NCBI GenBank assembly: GCA_019359115.1
Contig: JAHHHW010000075.1
Coordinates: 1 to 64,000, forward strand
Direction of reading: 5' to 3'
Source: Pelatocladus maniniholoensis HA4357-MV3
GTDB lineage: Bacteria; Cyanobacteriota; Cyanobacteriia; Cyanobacteriales; Nostocaceae
Length of the DNA stretch: 64,000 nucleotides
Under the pieces are notes generated by a model. That model was given only the letters and a program-made list of their open reading frames with translations. It did no database searches and was not told where the DNA came from. Every line of letters begins with the position of its first letter. Within the stretch, counting starts at the first letter, position 1. This document shows, one piece after another, positions 51,664 through 61,454 of the stretch. A program made the position numbers and the translations under genes.

Positions 51664-54285
51664 ATGAAACTAACTATTCCCGAACTTTCTTTAGTTGTTC
51701 TTATCGGTGCTTCTGGCGCTGGAAAATCAACTTTTGCACGTAGACTTTTTCAACCTTTTGAGATTTTATCCTCAGATTTCTTCCGGGGATTGGTATCAGA
51801 TGATGAGAGTAATCAATTTGCTACCAGAGATGCTTTTGATGTACTACAACTGATCACTGCTAAACGGCTCACAGCAGGAAAACTGACCGTTATTGACGCG
51901 ACCAATATCCAGCCAGAAGACCGGAAAATTTTTGTGCAATTAGCACGAAAATATCATTTTTTTCCAGTAGCGATCGCTCTCAACCTACCTGAAGATATTT
52001 GTCACCAACGTAACCAACAACGCTCAAACTGTCAGTTTGCTTCCCATGTGGTGCGGCGTCACACCCAATTTTTACGGCGTTCTCTACGTGGATTGGAAAG
52101 AGAAGGTTTTCGCTACGTATATATTCTTAATTCCACAGTAGAAATTGAGTCCGTAGAAATTGAACGTCAGCCTCTGTGGAATAACCGCAAATACGAACAC
52201 GGCCCTTTTGACATCATCGGTGATATTCATGGTTGCTGTGATGAACTAGAAGCTTTATTGGAAAAATTAGGTTACGTCAAAGGGGGAGTTGGGGGACAAG
52301 GGAGACACGAAGACATGGGAAATATTATTACTCCCCCCACTCCCCCCACTGTATGGAACGCTCCTACCTACTATCATCCCCAAGGACGCAAAGCTGTTTT
52401 TTTGGGTGATTTGATAGATCGGGGGCCACGTATTCTCGATACGGTTAAATTAGTACGAAATATGGTGGTGGCAGGTACAGCTATCTGTGTTCCTGGTAAT
52501 CATGAAAACAAGCTTTTGCGGAAATTACGGTGTAAAACTGTCAAGGTTAATCATGGTCTAGAGAAAACTTTGGCTGAAATAGAAGCTTTGCCAGCAGAAT
52601 GGCGTGAACACTATACCAAAGAATTGAAAGCATTTTTAAATACTTTAGCGACTCATTACGTCCTTGATGATGGTCGGCTAGTGGTTGCTCACGCTGGGAT
52701 GAAGCAGGAATATCAGGGACGAGGCTCGGCTCAAATCCGGGAATTTGCTTTATATGGTGAAACAACAGGAGAAATAGACGAGTTTGGCTCGCCCATCCGT
52801 TACAATTGGGCAACAGAGTACAAGGGTAAAGCAATGGTCGTTTATGGACACACACCCGTACTCTCAGCAGAATGGCTGAATAATACTATTAATATTGACA
52901 CAGGTTGTGTTTTTGGAGGCAAACTTACAGCTCTGCGCTATCCAGAAAAAGAATTAGTAAGTGTTTCTGCTGCTCGTGCTTATACCCAACCAAAACCTAT
53001 TGATGGCGTTGTGACACAAGCAACAACAGCCCAACAACAGGATGATGTGCTACATATTGATGATGTATTGGATAAGCGAATTATTCATACCCGCTTACTA
53101 CCTAATATTAAAATTCGAGAAGAAAATGCGATCGCAGCTCTAGAGGTGATCAGCCGTTTTGCAGCCAATCCCAAATGGCTAATTTATCTACCACCTACCA
53201 TATCTCCAGTGGGAACATCCCCATTTTTGGGATACTTGGAACACCCCGAACAAGCCTTTGCTTACTATCGTAACCAAGGAATTTCGCAACTCATATGCGA
53301 AGAAAAACATATGGGTTCACCAGCAGTAGTAATTGTTTGTCGGGATGAAACAGCAGCGAAAAAGCGCTTTGGTGTAGTAAATGAGGGTATTGGTATCTGC
53401 TATACCCGTACAGGTAAAAAATTTTTTGAAGACCCGACTCTAGAAACAGAATTATTGGTACGCTTAAATACCTGCCTTACTGTTAGTGACTTTTGGGAAA
53501 AATTTCAGACTGACTGGGTATGCTTAGAGTGTGAACTAATGCCTTGGTCAGCTAAAGCTCAAAGACAATTACGAGAACAATATGCGCCTGTTGGCGTTGC
53601 ATCACGCCTGGCTCTTGGTGATGCTGTCACCTTACTGGAGAAGGCTGAACGACGTGGTGTAGATGTGACTCTACAATTAACTAACTATCAACAAAAAGCT
53701 GAGATGGCTGAAAAATACGTCACAGCTTACCGTCGCTACTGCTGGCCTGCTAATCAGATTTCTGACTATAGACTCGCACCCTTTCACATCTTGGCAACAG
53801 AAACAGCTGTCCACACCGACAAAGACCATCAATGGCACATGCAAGAGGTAGCAAATATTGCTCTGCATGACCCCGGCTTACTATCACTAACAACATATAA
53901 AGTAATAGATTTAACAAACCCAAGCAGTGAAGCAGCAGGAGTAACTTGGTGGGAAGAACTGACAGCAATGGGTGGTGAAGGCGTGGTTATTAAACCAATG
54001 CAATTTATTATCAAAAACAATCAGGGAATTATTCAACCTGCGGTGAAATGTCGCGGACAAGAGTATTTACGAACTGTTTATGGCTTGGAGTGTTCTACAC
54101 CTGAAAACATGAAACGTTTGCGTCAACGGGGATTATCACTCAAGCGTTCTTTAGCAAAGCGAGAGTTTGCTTTGGGTGTAGAAGCATTAGAACGTTTCGT
54201 GACTCACGCACCTCTACGTCGTGTCCATGAATGTGTCGTTGGAATTTTGGCTCTAAAAAATGAACCTGTAGATCCGAGGTTGTAG
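51664..54285 (+). CDS. pnkp: Bacterial polynucleotide kinase-phosphatase-ligase (Pnkp), RNA repair
   Basis: The product has 873 residues and three domains. The kinase has the P-loop GASGAGKST (about 15-23). The binuclear metallophosphatase has GDIHGCCDELEALL (about 186), GDLIDRGP (about 248) and GNHENK (about 277). The ligase/adenylyltransferase has nucleophile Lys in CEEKHMGSPAVV (about 545). ATG 51664 gives the expected start MKLTIPELSLVVLIGASGAG. With the methyltransferase Hen1, Pnkp repairs ribotoxin-cut RNA. No hen1 gene is next to it in this window. A non-conserved Gly-rich insert near 205-225 lies inside the phosphatase domain. Confidence 0.94.
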   Translation: MKLTIPELSLVVLIGASGAGKSTFARRLFQPFEILSSDFFRGLVSDDESNQFATRDAFDVLQLITAKRLTAGKLTVIDATNIQPEDRKIFVQLARKYHFFPVAIALNLPEDICHQRNQQRSNCQFASHVVRRHTQFLRRSLRGLEREGFRYVYILNSTVEIESVEIERQPLWNNRKYEHGPFDIIGDIHGCCDELEALLEKLGYVKGGVGGQGRHEDMGNIITPPTPPTVWNAPTYYHPQGRKAVFLGDLIDRGPRILDTVKLVRNMVVAGTAICVPGNHENKLLRKLRCKTVKVNHGLEKTLAEIEALPAEWREHYTKELKAFLNTLATHYVLDDGRLVVAHAGMKQEYQGRGSAQIREFALYGETTGEIDEFGSPIRYNWATEYKGKAMVVYGHTPVLSAEWLNNTINIDTGCVFGGKLTALRYPEKELVSVSAARAYTQPKPIDGVVTQATTAQQQDDVLHIDDVLDKRIIHTRLLPNIKIREENAIAALEVISRFAANPKWLIYLPPTISPVGTSPFLGYLEHPEQAFAYYRNQGISQLICEEKHMGSPAVVIVCRDETAAKKRFGVVNEGIGICYTRTGKKFFEDPTLETELLVRLNTCLTVSDFWEKFQTDWVCLECELMPWSAKAQRQLREQYAPVGVASRLALGDAVTLLEKAERRGVDVTLQLTNYQQKAEMAEKYVTAYRRYCWPANQISDYRLAPFHILATETAVHTDKDHQWHMQEVANIALHDPGLLSLTTYKVIDLTNPSSEAAGVTWWEELTAMGGEGVVIKPMQFIIKNNQGIIQPAVKCRGQEYLRTVYGLECSTPENMKRLRQRGLSLKRSLAKREFALGVEALERFVTHAPLRRVHECVVGILALKNEPVDPRL

Positions 54286-54389
54286 GGGATTGGGGGAAGG
54301 GAAACTACGCACTCTTGTGAGTGTTCTGCGTTGTAGCAGATGGCATGGACAAAGAGAATTTTTGCTAACTAACCAATCAGCTACTAGCA

Positions 54390-55580
54390 TCATATATCAG
54401 GAGAATTGTTATTATCAAGATATTTAGCTCGTAATTCTTCTAATTCTTCGTCGATTTTGCTGTTAGGAGCAGGTTGATTTGCTGATGGTTGGGGCGATCG
54501 CGTTGTTTTGTTATTTGCAGATTTATGAGAACCGAGAAATGTAGTTCTCATTTCTTCTAATTCTTTTTCAATAGGATTATGACTATGAGTAAGAGTAGAA
54601 GTGGGTGTTGCTGGAGGTGAAGTCACAATTGGCTTTGCAGGTAAGCTAATACTGGTAGCAACAGACGATTTTTTATTTAAGTCTTTGAGGACTTCATCTG
54701 TAGTTTGGTAACGCTGGGCGGGAATGGTTTGGAGCATTTTGTTTAAAATACCGCTTAATTCCTCGCTGACGGGATTTTTAACGTAGTGTTGCCAAACCCA
54801 AGTAGCGTTATTAATATCGTATAAATCGAAAGGCGATCGCTCGGTTAATAACCGTACAGAAGTTGCACCCAAGCTGTAGATATCACTGGCAAATATGGCT
54901 TGTCCTCGCATTTGCTCTGGTGCAACATATTCTGGACTACCAATGCTTGTACCAGTACGATTAAGGGCTGTGTGAGTAACAATCTTAGAAGCACCAAAAT
55001 CTACGAGAAATAAATCCCTCTTATGTTGATTTTCCTCGCCTTCCAAGGGAAATCTACGACGAATAATATTTTCAGGCTTAATATCTCGATGAATAACCTG
55101 CCTAGCATGACAAAATTGTAAGACTGACAATAAATTATTCAGCAGTTGCCGAATCTGCATTTCGTTAAAAGCCCCTTTTGCAGCCAATTCTTCTCCCAGA
55201 TTTTGCCCATCGATAAATTCTTGCACAAGATATTGCCTGTCATCTTGGGTAAAATACGCCAGCAGTTCTGGAATTTGTGGATGTTTCCCTAATTCATCCA
55301 GTCGCATTGCTTCCTGATTAAATAACTCCACTGCTTTTTGTACAGTACTAGTACCTTGCGCTTGGGGATAAAATTGCTTAATCACACAACGCGGTTTAGA
55401 AGGTTTATCCTCATCCACTGCAAGAAAAGTTCTACCAAAACCACCTTGTCCTATAGGTTTAATGGCACGGTAGCGTTCCTTAAGAAGCAACTTAGCACCG
55501 CAAGTTTGGCAAAACTTCCCATTATTCTTATTTTGGGGTTGGGGACAGCTGGGGTGAAGACAATAGCTTAAATAGCTCAT
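54390..55580 (-). CDS. Ser/Thr protein kinase with N-terminal Zn ribbon
   Basis: The product has 396 residues. Four Cys at the N terminus (C7, C12, C24, C27: YCLHPSCP, FCQTCGAK) form a zinc-ribbon seen on many cyanobacterial kinases. The kinase domain (about 34-290) has GQGGFGRTF, VIKQF, catalytic HRDIKPENI, DFGAS and APEQMRG. The C-terminal 100 residues are low-complexity Pro/Ser/Thr with two similar short motifs (KELEEMRTTFLG and EELEELRAKYLD). It is cytosolic and divergent from a second kinase gene 291 bp away. Confidence 0.93.
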   Translation of the reverse strand: MSYLSYCLHPSCPQPQNKNNGKFCQTCGAKLLLKERYRAIKPIGQGGFGRTFLAVDEDKPSKPRCVIKQFYPQAQGTSTVQKAVELFNQEAMRLDELGKHPQIPELLAYFTQDDRQYLVQEFIDGQNLGEELAAKGAFNEMQIRQLLNNLLSVLQFCHARQVIHRDIKPENIIRRRFPLEGEENQHKRDLFLVDFGASKIVTHTALNRTGTSIGSPEYVAPEQMRGQAIFASDIYSLGATSVRLLTERSPFDLYDINNATWVWQHYVKNPVSEELSGILNKMLQTIPAQRYQTTDEVLKDLNKKSSVATSISLPAKPIVTSPPATPTSTLTHSHNPIEKELEEMRTTFLGSHKSANNKTTRSPQPSANQPAPNSKIDEELEELRAKYLDNNNSPDI

Positions 55581-55871
55581 ATTGACGACGGGGGGACACC
55601 TGTCTCTATTTTGCCCTGCTCAGGAGAAAACGGAAAAGAACAAGGCCTGAAGGCTAAAAATTTTGCCGTGATCAAAAATACTGACAATGTATAATGCTTA
55701 TATTGTTTTTTCAGACGTAGTGTACTATTTATAATTTGTTAACTACGTAAAATATACTAGAAAAAGTGTGATAAAAAAACAACACTTTTGACTATCTACC
55801 GAGCAAGAATTCCGGAAACAGGGAGCATTCACCGAAAACCTAAATATAAATAGTGACTTAATAAGCAGCTC

Positions 55872-57662
55872 ATGGCCTACCACATGATCGGTCAAGTACT
55901 ACAAGGACAGTATCAAATTGTCCAAAGTTTGGGTGCTGGTGTGTTTGGACAAACATACGTTGCAATTGACGTTGAACAGCCACATCAACCTAAATGTGTG
56001 ATTAAGCAATTAAAGGTTTCTAGCTCCCAACCTGCGTATTTACAATCGTTGAGGTTGCACTTTCTCACTGAGACCGAAACGTTGAAGCATTTGGGACATC
56101 ATGATCAAATTCCTCAATTGATTGCTTGTTTTGAAGAAAACGAACGTTTTTATTTGGTACAAGAGTTTATTGAAGGACATGCACTAACAGCAGAATTGCC
56201 AATTAATCAACGTTCGGATTATTTATGGGCTGAATACGAAATTATTCAATTTTTAAAAGATGTATTAGAAATTCTAAAATTTGTTCACTCGCAAGGGGTA
56301 ATTCACTGCGACGTTAAGCCCGAAAATTTAGTTCGACGTGCCAGTGATGGTAAATTAGTCCTCATTGATTTTGGTTCTATTCAACCAATAAATTTTGGTG
56401 CAGATACAGTATTGCCAATCTATAGAGTTCCTGTTACTTCATTAGGTTATATTCCCCCAGAACAATTTATCGATCAAACACAGCCGAATAGTGACATTTA
56501 TGCTTTGGGTATGATTGCGATCCAGGCTTTAACGGGTTTGTCCCCATTGCAATTAAAAATAGATCCTCATAGCAATGAATTTCTTTGGCGTTCTTATCAT
56601 ACTCCTATTAGCGATTATCTCGCTGCAATTCTCAGCCAAATGATCCGTTATAACTACAAAGATCGTTTTCAGTCAGTACCTGAAATATTGCGGGCGCTGG
56701 AGCAAATGTCTATGGAATATTACCCAGTACAGACAATAGATTTGCAGTATGCTACATCAATAAATTCAAATTCTTCTAGTGAGCAAAAAAATAATGTTGT
56801 TCGAGAAGATGTATCTACGAAATCACCTCCTTTGCTGACAGGAATGAGAGTAGGACTGTTGGCTAATTCTTTAGTGATGGGATTTGGAGTCTATTCTTTA
56901 ATGAATTCTCCAGCCTATTCTGGAACAGAAACTTTATATAAAGCAACAGAAGAATTTCAAGATGGAGATTTGGAAGAAGCGATCGCTCTGGCGAAATCTA
57001 TTCCGTTAAAGAGTAATGTTTATCCAGAAGCACAAAGTACAATTGAAGAATGGCAAAGGCAATGGCAACTTGCTACTGAACAATATTTATTAGCTAAACA
57101 AGCATTAGAACAAGAACAATGGTCAGAAGTTATACACGCTGCTTCTCAAATACCTGATATTTTATATTGGCAGTCAAAAACAGATCCAATTGTTAAGCAA
57201 GCTCAAGCCAAAATCGAAACACAAACAAACAATTTATTATCAAGAGCTTATGAAAAAGCTGGTAATAAAGATTTTAGTACTGCTTTAGAATATCTTCAGC
57301 AAATTCCTCAAGAAAATTCTGTTAATCATTTAGTTCAACAAAAATTAACAGAATATCAACAGAAGCAGCACATTAGAGCAATTTTTCTGTTACAACAAGC
57401 CTATAATAAAGCGGAAATAGGTGAGTTTAACACAGCTGTAAATTTCCTCCAACAAGTTCCGAAAAATTCTTCTGTATATGCAACTGCTCAAGCTAAATTA
57501 GAAGAATATGTCCAAAAGCAACGTTTGCAAGGCAAAAATCAAAAAGTAGCTCCACCTAAAGTTGTTGCTACATTATCAAAAGAAACATCAACCAGTAAAT
57601 CTTTTGAGCCAGGTTCCTTAATGCAAGAAGTGAACATTACACCAAACACAACATCTTTATAA
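55872..57662 (+). CDS. Ser/Thr protein kinase with membrane helix and TPR-like C terminus
   Basis: The product has 596 residues. The kinase domain (about 10-270) has GAGVFGQTYVA, CVIKQL, catalytic HCDVKPENLV (Cys in place of Arg before Asp), LIDFGS and PPEQF. A single membrane segment lies at about 320-340 (VGLLANSLVMGFGVYSLM). The outside part has repeated helical units ending in QIP or QVP (EEAIALAKSIP, WSEVIHAASQIPD, FSTALEYLQQIPQENS, FNTAVNFLQQVPKNSS), a TPR-like sensor region. The missing HRD Arg suggests activation-loop phosphorylation is not needed. Confidence 0.92.
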   Translation: MAYHMIGQVLQGQYQIVQSLGAGVFGQTYVAIDVEQPHQPKCVIKQLKVSSSQPAYLQSLRLHFLTETETLKHLGHHDQIPQLIACFEENERFYLVQEFIEGHALTAELPINQRSDYLWAEYEIIQFLKDVLEILKFVHSQGVIHCDVKPENLVRRASDGKLVLIDFGSIQPINFGADTVLPIYRVPVTSLGYIPPEQFIDQTQPNSDIYALGMIAIQALTGLSPLQLKIDPHSNEFLWRSYHTPISDYLAAILSQMIRYNYKDRFQSVPEILRALEQMSMEYYPVQTIDLQYATSINSNSSSEQKNNVVREDVSTKSPPLLTGMRVGLLANSLVMGFGVYSLMNSPAYSGTETLYKATEEFQDGDLEEAIALAKSIPLKSNVYPEAQSTIEEWQRQWQLATEQYLLAKQALEQEQWSEVIHAASQIPDILYWQSKTDPIVKQAQAKIETQTNNLLSRAYEKAGNKDFSTALEYLQQIPQENSVNHLVQQKLTEYQQKQHIRAIFLLQQAYNKAEIGEFNTAVNFLQQVPKNSSVYATAQAKLEEYVQKQRLQGKNQKVAPPKVVATLSKETSTSKSFEPGSLMQEVNITPNTTSL

Positions 57663-57724
57663 CAAATTGGTAACTAATTTTTGTCTTGATTAATCTTATT
57701 TATAAGTAGCCAAGATGAATAAAA

Positions 57725-57787
57725 AACCTCACCCCCTTCCTCTCTCCTTGGTAAAAAGAGGGGTGTCTGATAGGACGGGGTGAGGTT
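57725..57787. terminator. Shared terminator between convergent genes
   Basis: AACCTCACCCC and GGGGTGAGGTT are complementary ends of a 63-base imperfect hairpin, with A-rich sequence on one side and TATATTTTAT on the other. It lies between the kinase gene and the convergent gene at 57795. Confidence 0.6.
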
Positions 57788-57794
57788 ATATATT

Positions 57795-58532
57795 TTATAT
57801 TGAATTGGGTAAACGTAAATTCAAAGCGATCGCATCTAAATAAGGTTCAAAAACTGCCAGATTTTCTAATTTATCAAACTTACCTGTTTGGGAAGCTGGA
57901 TCAAAAGCAGTAGCAATCACATAAAGTGCTTTGCCATCAAAAGTAACATAACCTACATGTTGTTCTTGCACTCCACCTTGACGCTTTAGCCCAACAAAGC
58001 CATATCGAACTCCAGGAAGTTTACCAATTTGTACTTTTTGAGACGGATAGCTGGAAAAATTAATGCGATCGCCGTAACTACCTTGACGATCTTTCTCCAA
58101 TCCAGCGTAATGTTCATTTACCCAAGTATTCAGTGCTGACGATAGTTGAGTCTGATATTGAGGATTTTGAGAGTCTATTTTTTTACTAGGATCAATACCA
58201 GCTTGAGCCAAAAACTTTTGAAAATTTGGCTGTTTTTCTAGTGGTAAAATTAACATCTCTACCGTACCAATACGCTGGCCATTTGCAGAGATACATAATA
58301 GAGATGTATTACCATCACAAGGTAAAACTTGCCAACCTTTAGGACTAGCAGTTTTCTCCACAAATTTTTTCCAAACATTATTTCCATTAGGACTAGCAGT
58401 AGTAGCGCGAGAAACTTGTACCACTTTCGCAGAATCACTCTTTTGAGAAGAGTTAGAACCAGTAACCTTTAATCCTAGTGGTACAAAAACCAACAAAGCT
58501 GCACCGATTATTAGATGATAAAGTCGTAGCAT
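57795..58532 (-). CDS. Membrane-anchored or exported hypothetical protein (245 residues)
   Basis: An N-terminal hydrophobic stretch (LYHLIIGAALLVFVPLGLKV) acts as anchor or signal. A Ser/Thr/Asn-rich linker follows, and then a globular part from about 55: WKKFVEKTASPKGWQVLPCDG, LLCISANGQRIGTVEMLILPL, PGVRYGFVGLKRQGGVQEQHVGYVTFDGKALYVIATAFDP. It has two Cys that may pair. No known domain is recognised. It resembles small periplasmic cyanobacterial proteins of unknown function. Confidence 0.75.
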   Translation of the reverse strand: MLRLYHLIIGAALLVFVPLGLKVTGSNSSQKSDSAKVVQVSRATTASPNGNNVWKKFVEKTASPKGWQVLPCDGNTSLLCISANGQRIGTVEMLILPLEKQPNFQKFLAQAGIDPSKKIDSQNPQYQTQLSSALNTWVNEHYAGLEKDRQGSYGDRINFSSYPSQKVQIGKLPGVRYGFVGLKRQGGVQEQHVGYVTFDGKALYVIATAFDPASQTGKFDKLENLAVFEPYLDAIALNLRLPNSI

Positions 58533-59108
58533 TTTAACACAAGGAGTATATCAAGAGTTACAAAATCAAAGTAACAACAAAAGATTGAGATTGGTAATGG
58601 AAAAACAAAAGAAATGCTAATGACTACCAAAGAGTGGAATATACAGTTATTAAACCAATATCTTGTACCTAGCCCTAGCGATGTTCGTAATCGCACGCCA
58701 GGTACTACAACTGTTGGAAGCCCCAAAAGCGCATTTGGTTATACAAATTTAAGTCTACCGAAGCAGACTAACGAAAAATCAAAGCTTTTAAAATCACGTA
58801 GGTGATCTTCCCTTCAGGAAGCCACTACGCATAGTGTGTGTGTAGCTGCGACTTCTAGTCGCTTGGTGCAAGATATCAATAAACACACACAATATAAGAA
58901 AATTTGTTAACCATGACTGTAGCCATAACTACAAATTTTCAGTTGTGAGAAAGTCAAATCCCCGACTTCTTCAGTGAAGTCGGGGATCTTATTGTTGAGA
59001 TTGTTTACGAATGATTGATGCATCGTAGGGACGTACGAATGTACGCTCCTAACGATATTTGTATCATCAAAAAAGTGAAATGGTATTAACTCGAAACTTT
59101 CAAAGATT
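58533..59108. other. Intergenic region with hairpins
   Basis: 576 bases. A 63-codon plus-strand frame (58614-58805, reading VPSPSDVRNRTPGTTTVGSP) has no ribosome binding site or family match and is left uncalled. A CTACGCATAGTGTG / GTGTAGCTGCG region and the GATCCCC-type hairpin (58957-58988) follow. Confidence 0.5.
58957..58988. repeat. Dispersed GATCCCC hairpin repeat (copy 4)
   Basis: ATCCCCGACTTCTT-CAGT-GAAGTCGGGGAT is the cleanest copy of the family, nearly a perfect palindrome. It lies 120 bases after the helical carotenoid protein gene on the minus strand. Confidence 0.85.
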
Positions 59109-59600
59109 TTAAACTTCAGCACCTGGTTTTGGTTCAGCACCCATAGGTGAGACATAATCACGGAAAATATTTATTTGCTGACCAAAATCTAATTCTTTAA
59201 TTTTATTCAAAAGTTTCTTAGCTTCAGAAGAAAGCTGATAGTTAGGAGGCATAGGAACGATAGTAGCATTTTCCATTCCTTGCGCTAAACGATACCAAAA
59301 TAGCAACTTAGTAGTATCGCTCATTGAACCGTATTCACGAGTATATCTATTATCTGCTTTGTTGATTAAATCCCGTTGTAACTGTAGTTGTTCTTCGTGG
59401 GATAATTCCTTGACTTGATTGAACAAACCTTCAGCAATATTAGGTGAAACAGTGCTAGCATTGGGAGCAGCAGGAGTAATAGAATCACCCATTTCTGTAT
59501 AAATGAACCAAAATAAAGCAAGCTGTTCATCTACAGGTAAATTTTGAAAAGCTTGGACACATTCGCGAATAGTTGGATCGTTGGTTTGAGTATATGTCAT
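59109..59600 (-). CDS. Helical carotenoid protein (HCP, OCP N-terminal-domain paralogue)
   Basis: The product has 163 residues and no C-terminal NTF2-like domain, so it is a stand-alone HCP and not a full OCP. Typical stretches are FQNLPVDEQLALFWFIYTEMGDSITPAAP (about 17-45), IAEGLFNQVKELSHEEQLQLQRDL (about 54-77), YGSMSDTTKLLFWYRLAQGME (about 89-109) and KELDFGQQINIFRDYVSPMG. The ATG at 59600 with GGAG seven bases upstream fits better than the frame start at 59618. HCPs bind a ketocarotenoid and quench singlet oxygen or phycobilisome excitation. It heads a stress-gene region. Confidence 0.92.
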   Translation of the reverse strand: MTYTQTNDPTIRECVQAFQNLPVDEQLALFWFIYTEMGDSITPAAPNASTVSPNIAEGLFNQVKELSHEEQLQLQRDLINKADNRYTREYGSMSDTTKLLFWYRLAQGMENATIVPMPPNYQLSSEAKKLLNKIKELDFGQQINIFRDYVSPMGAEPKPGAEV

Positions 59601-59720
59601 GATAACTCCAATTGCCATTAATTAAGATACCAATCGTAAACTTAACAAATCTTTATTGAGTATTTAACCCTACTGAAGACAGATGTGTCTCAATCAAATT
59701 GAATAATATTTCAAAGGAGT

Positions 59721-59755
59721 AATTGGTAATTGGTAATTGGTAATTGATAATAAAA
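59721..59755. repeat. GGTAATT heptamer repeat
   Basis: Four tandem TAATTGG-type heptamers between the HCP gene and the DUF6335 gene. Confidence 0.8.
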
Positions 59756-59805
59756 AAAGACAAGGTGGTAATTTTTCTTCCTTGTCTCCCTTGTCCCTTA
59801 TTCCC

Positions 59806-60282
59806 TTATTCCCTGCGCTCTTTATAATCTTCACTAGACTTGGGATCTAACTCCCAACGTCTGTCGTCACGCTGTTCTAACATATCGTTTGTGCGGAGAA
59901 ACGCGAAATCATTCATCTCCATTCCGACAGCAGCACCAATTTCATCAACAATATCTTGATCTGGAGTAGGGGCGGTACCACCTGGTGTCTCATCTCCAAC
60001 TTCCGCTTCTTGTTTCCAATCTGCATCTATATCTCCCCCTGTAATTGTGGGGCTACTTTGTCTATTGTCCCGGATTTGATCGCGCAGTTTGCGATCGCCT
60101 ATGTTATAGCCTGGTTCATCCTTAACACCAGTACCATAAGACTCTGTAATTTCCTTCGGTAAGTCAGAAATTTGTGAAGGTAAATTCTCCTGTTGAGCTT
60201 GTTTATCTGGATCTACTTGGTTTAGTTGAGCATCTAAATCTTCTTGAGCTTGATAATTTTGTTGAATGTTTGGATCTACCAT
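59806..60282 (-). CDS. DUF6335 family protein
   Basis: The product has 158 residues and is hydrophilic and acidic. The N-terminal 60 residues are Gln/Asp-rich and probably disordered (QAQEDLDAQLNQVDPDKQAQ). The conserved core is ITGGDIDADWKQEAEVGDE, then GGTAPTPDQDIVDEIGAAVG (about 103-122) and FLRTNDMLEQRDDRRWELDP (about 128-147). Such proteins are restricted to cyanobacteria and have no known function. The disordered, acidic character and the neighbours suggest a stress role (inference). Confidence 0.8.
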   Translation of the reverse strand: MVDPNIQQNYQAQEDLDAQLNQVDPDKQAQQENLPSQISDLPKEITESYGTGVKDEPGYNIGDRKLRDQIRDNRQSSPTITGGDIDADWKQEAEVGDETPGGTAPTPDQDIVDEIGAAVGMEMNDFAFLRTNDMLEQRDDRRWELDPKSSEDYKERRE

Positions 60283-60965
60283 AAATACTAGCTATTTGTT
60301 GCATCCTCACAATAACGCTTTATTTTCTATAGGTTCTCTTCCAAGCGATGTATACCTCTAGAAATAAAATCATTTCAACCTTTAGAGCGAAGAGCAGTTA
60401 GGGATTTGTGAATACTCTTAAGAAGTGAATCCACGCTATAGCCACTTCAGAAAAGTTATGAGTTATGAATGTTATTAATATTCATATATTTATAGCTCAT
60501 AACTATTTTTTCAAGCTAAATCATAAGTAGGAATGTAAAAAACCGTTTTATCAATCTATTTCCTAAGACAGACTCAAATTGATGCGAAAATGCTTCCTGT
60601 GATTGAAGACATCTATAAATGAAAACATAAAATTGATTCTCATGGTCAAGTTATTAATACAGAGTTAGGATTTTTACTTACTGAATTTTACAAAAATATT
60701 CAAGTTTAAATCCTAACTATTTCTTATGTATTAACTCAGAAATATTATCTATTTTGATTGAATTAAGTAAATCGCTGGGAATAAACATAATTAAGTTACG
60801 AAAAGTAAACATGCCTAAAAGCCTTACCAATAACATAGACGCGCCTTCTTCGGCTTCAAGGTAGAGTATGACAAATGACGACCCCAATTAGTTAGCTTTA
60901 TTTGTGCCTACTTACTTAGTTGACATCAAAAATAAATTGGAAATGTATTTACAAGAGGTAAAAAA
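60283..60965. other. 683-base region without a supported gene
   Basis: AT-rich. The frame 60539-60709 on the plus strand reads through about 56 codons with one TGA (60620-60622). It ends HKIDSHGQVINTELGFLLTEFYK, which could be the decayed tail of a gene. A CGCGCCTTCTTCGGCTTCAAGG segment (about 60841) forms small hairpins. Promoters for the flanking divergent genes must lie here. Confidence 0.45.
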
Positions 60966-61367
60966 ATGAAATATGACGAATTTATTACACATGTTCAAAG
61001 TGTTGCTCAGTTAGATACTCGTGAAGAAACAGAACGCGCTACTCGTGCCACACTAGAAACAATAAAAGAACGAATTGTTGGTGATGAAGCAAAAGATTTA
61101 GCCTCACAGTTGCCAAAAGAATTGGCAGAATGTTTGCATGGGAGAGAAGGTCAAAATGGTGGATCATTTTCACTGCAAGATTTTATCTCACGGGTGAGTA
61201 AAAAAGAGGGTGTAGAACCGACTGTTGCTGTAATGCATATTCGTTCTGTTTTTACAGTTTTACTAGATGCTGTGACACCTGGAGAATTTGCTGATTTTCA
61301 GAGTAATTTTTCAGATGATTATGCAGAATTATTTCCAACTGCATCAACTAGTGAAATACCAGGATAA
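60966..61367 (+). CDS. DUF2267 domain protein
   Basis: The product has 133 residues and is all-helical and acidic. MKYDEFITHVQSVAQLDTREETERATRATLETIKERIVGDEAKDLASQLPKEL (about 1-53) is the DUF2267 pattern, and FISRVSKKEGVEPTVAVMHIRSVFTVLLDAV (about 77-107) the second half. ACAAGAGGTA precedes the ATG. The function is unknown; genes of this family often sit beside stress proteins. It is followed 87 bp downstream by the DJ-1/PfpI fusion gene in the same direction. Confidence 0.88.
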   Translation: MKYDEFITHVQSVAQLDTREETERATRATLETIKERIVGDEAKDLASQLPKELAECLHGREGQNGGSFSLQDFISRVSKKEGVEPTVAVMHIRSVFTVLLDAVTPGEFADFQSNFSDDYAELFPTASTSEIPG

Positions 61368-61454
61368 TTCCTGAGTATTAGCCAATATTGAGTGAGCTAT
61401 ATAAGCTACACAATCAATATCAAACACCAAAAAACATTTAAGTAAGGAAAATTA

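Noticed and set aside
58614-58805. 63-codon plus-strand frame (VPSPSDVRNRTPG...)
   Set aside because: Only a weak start context and no family recognised; may be a remnant but cannot be supported as a gene.
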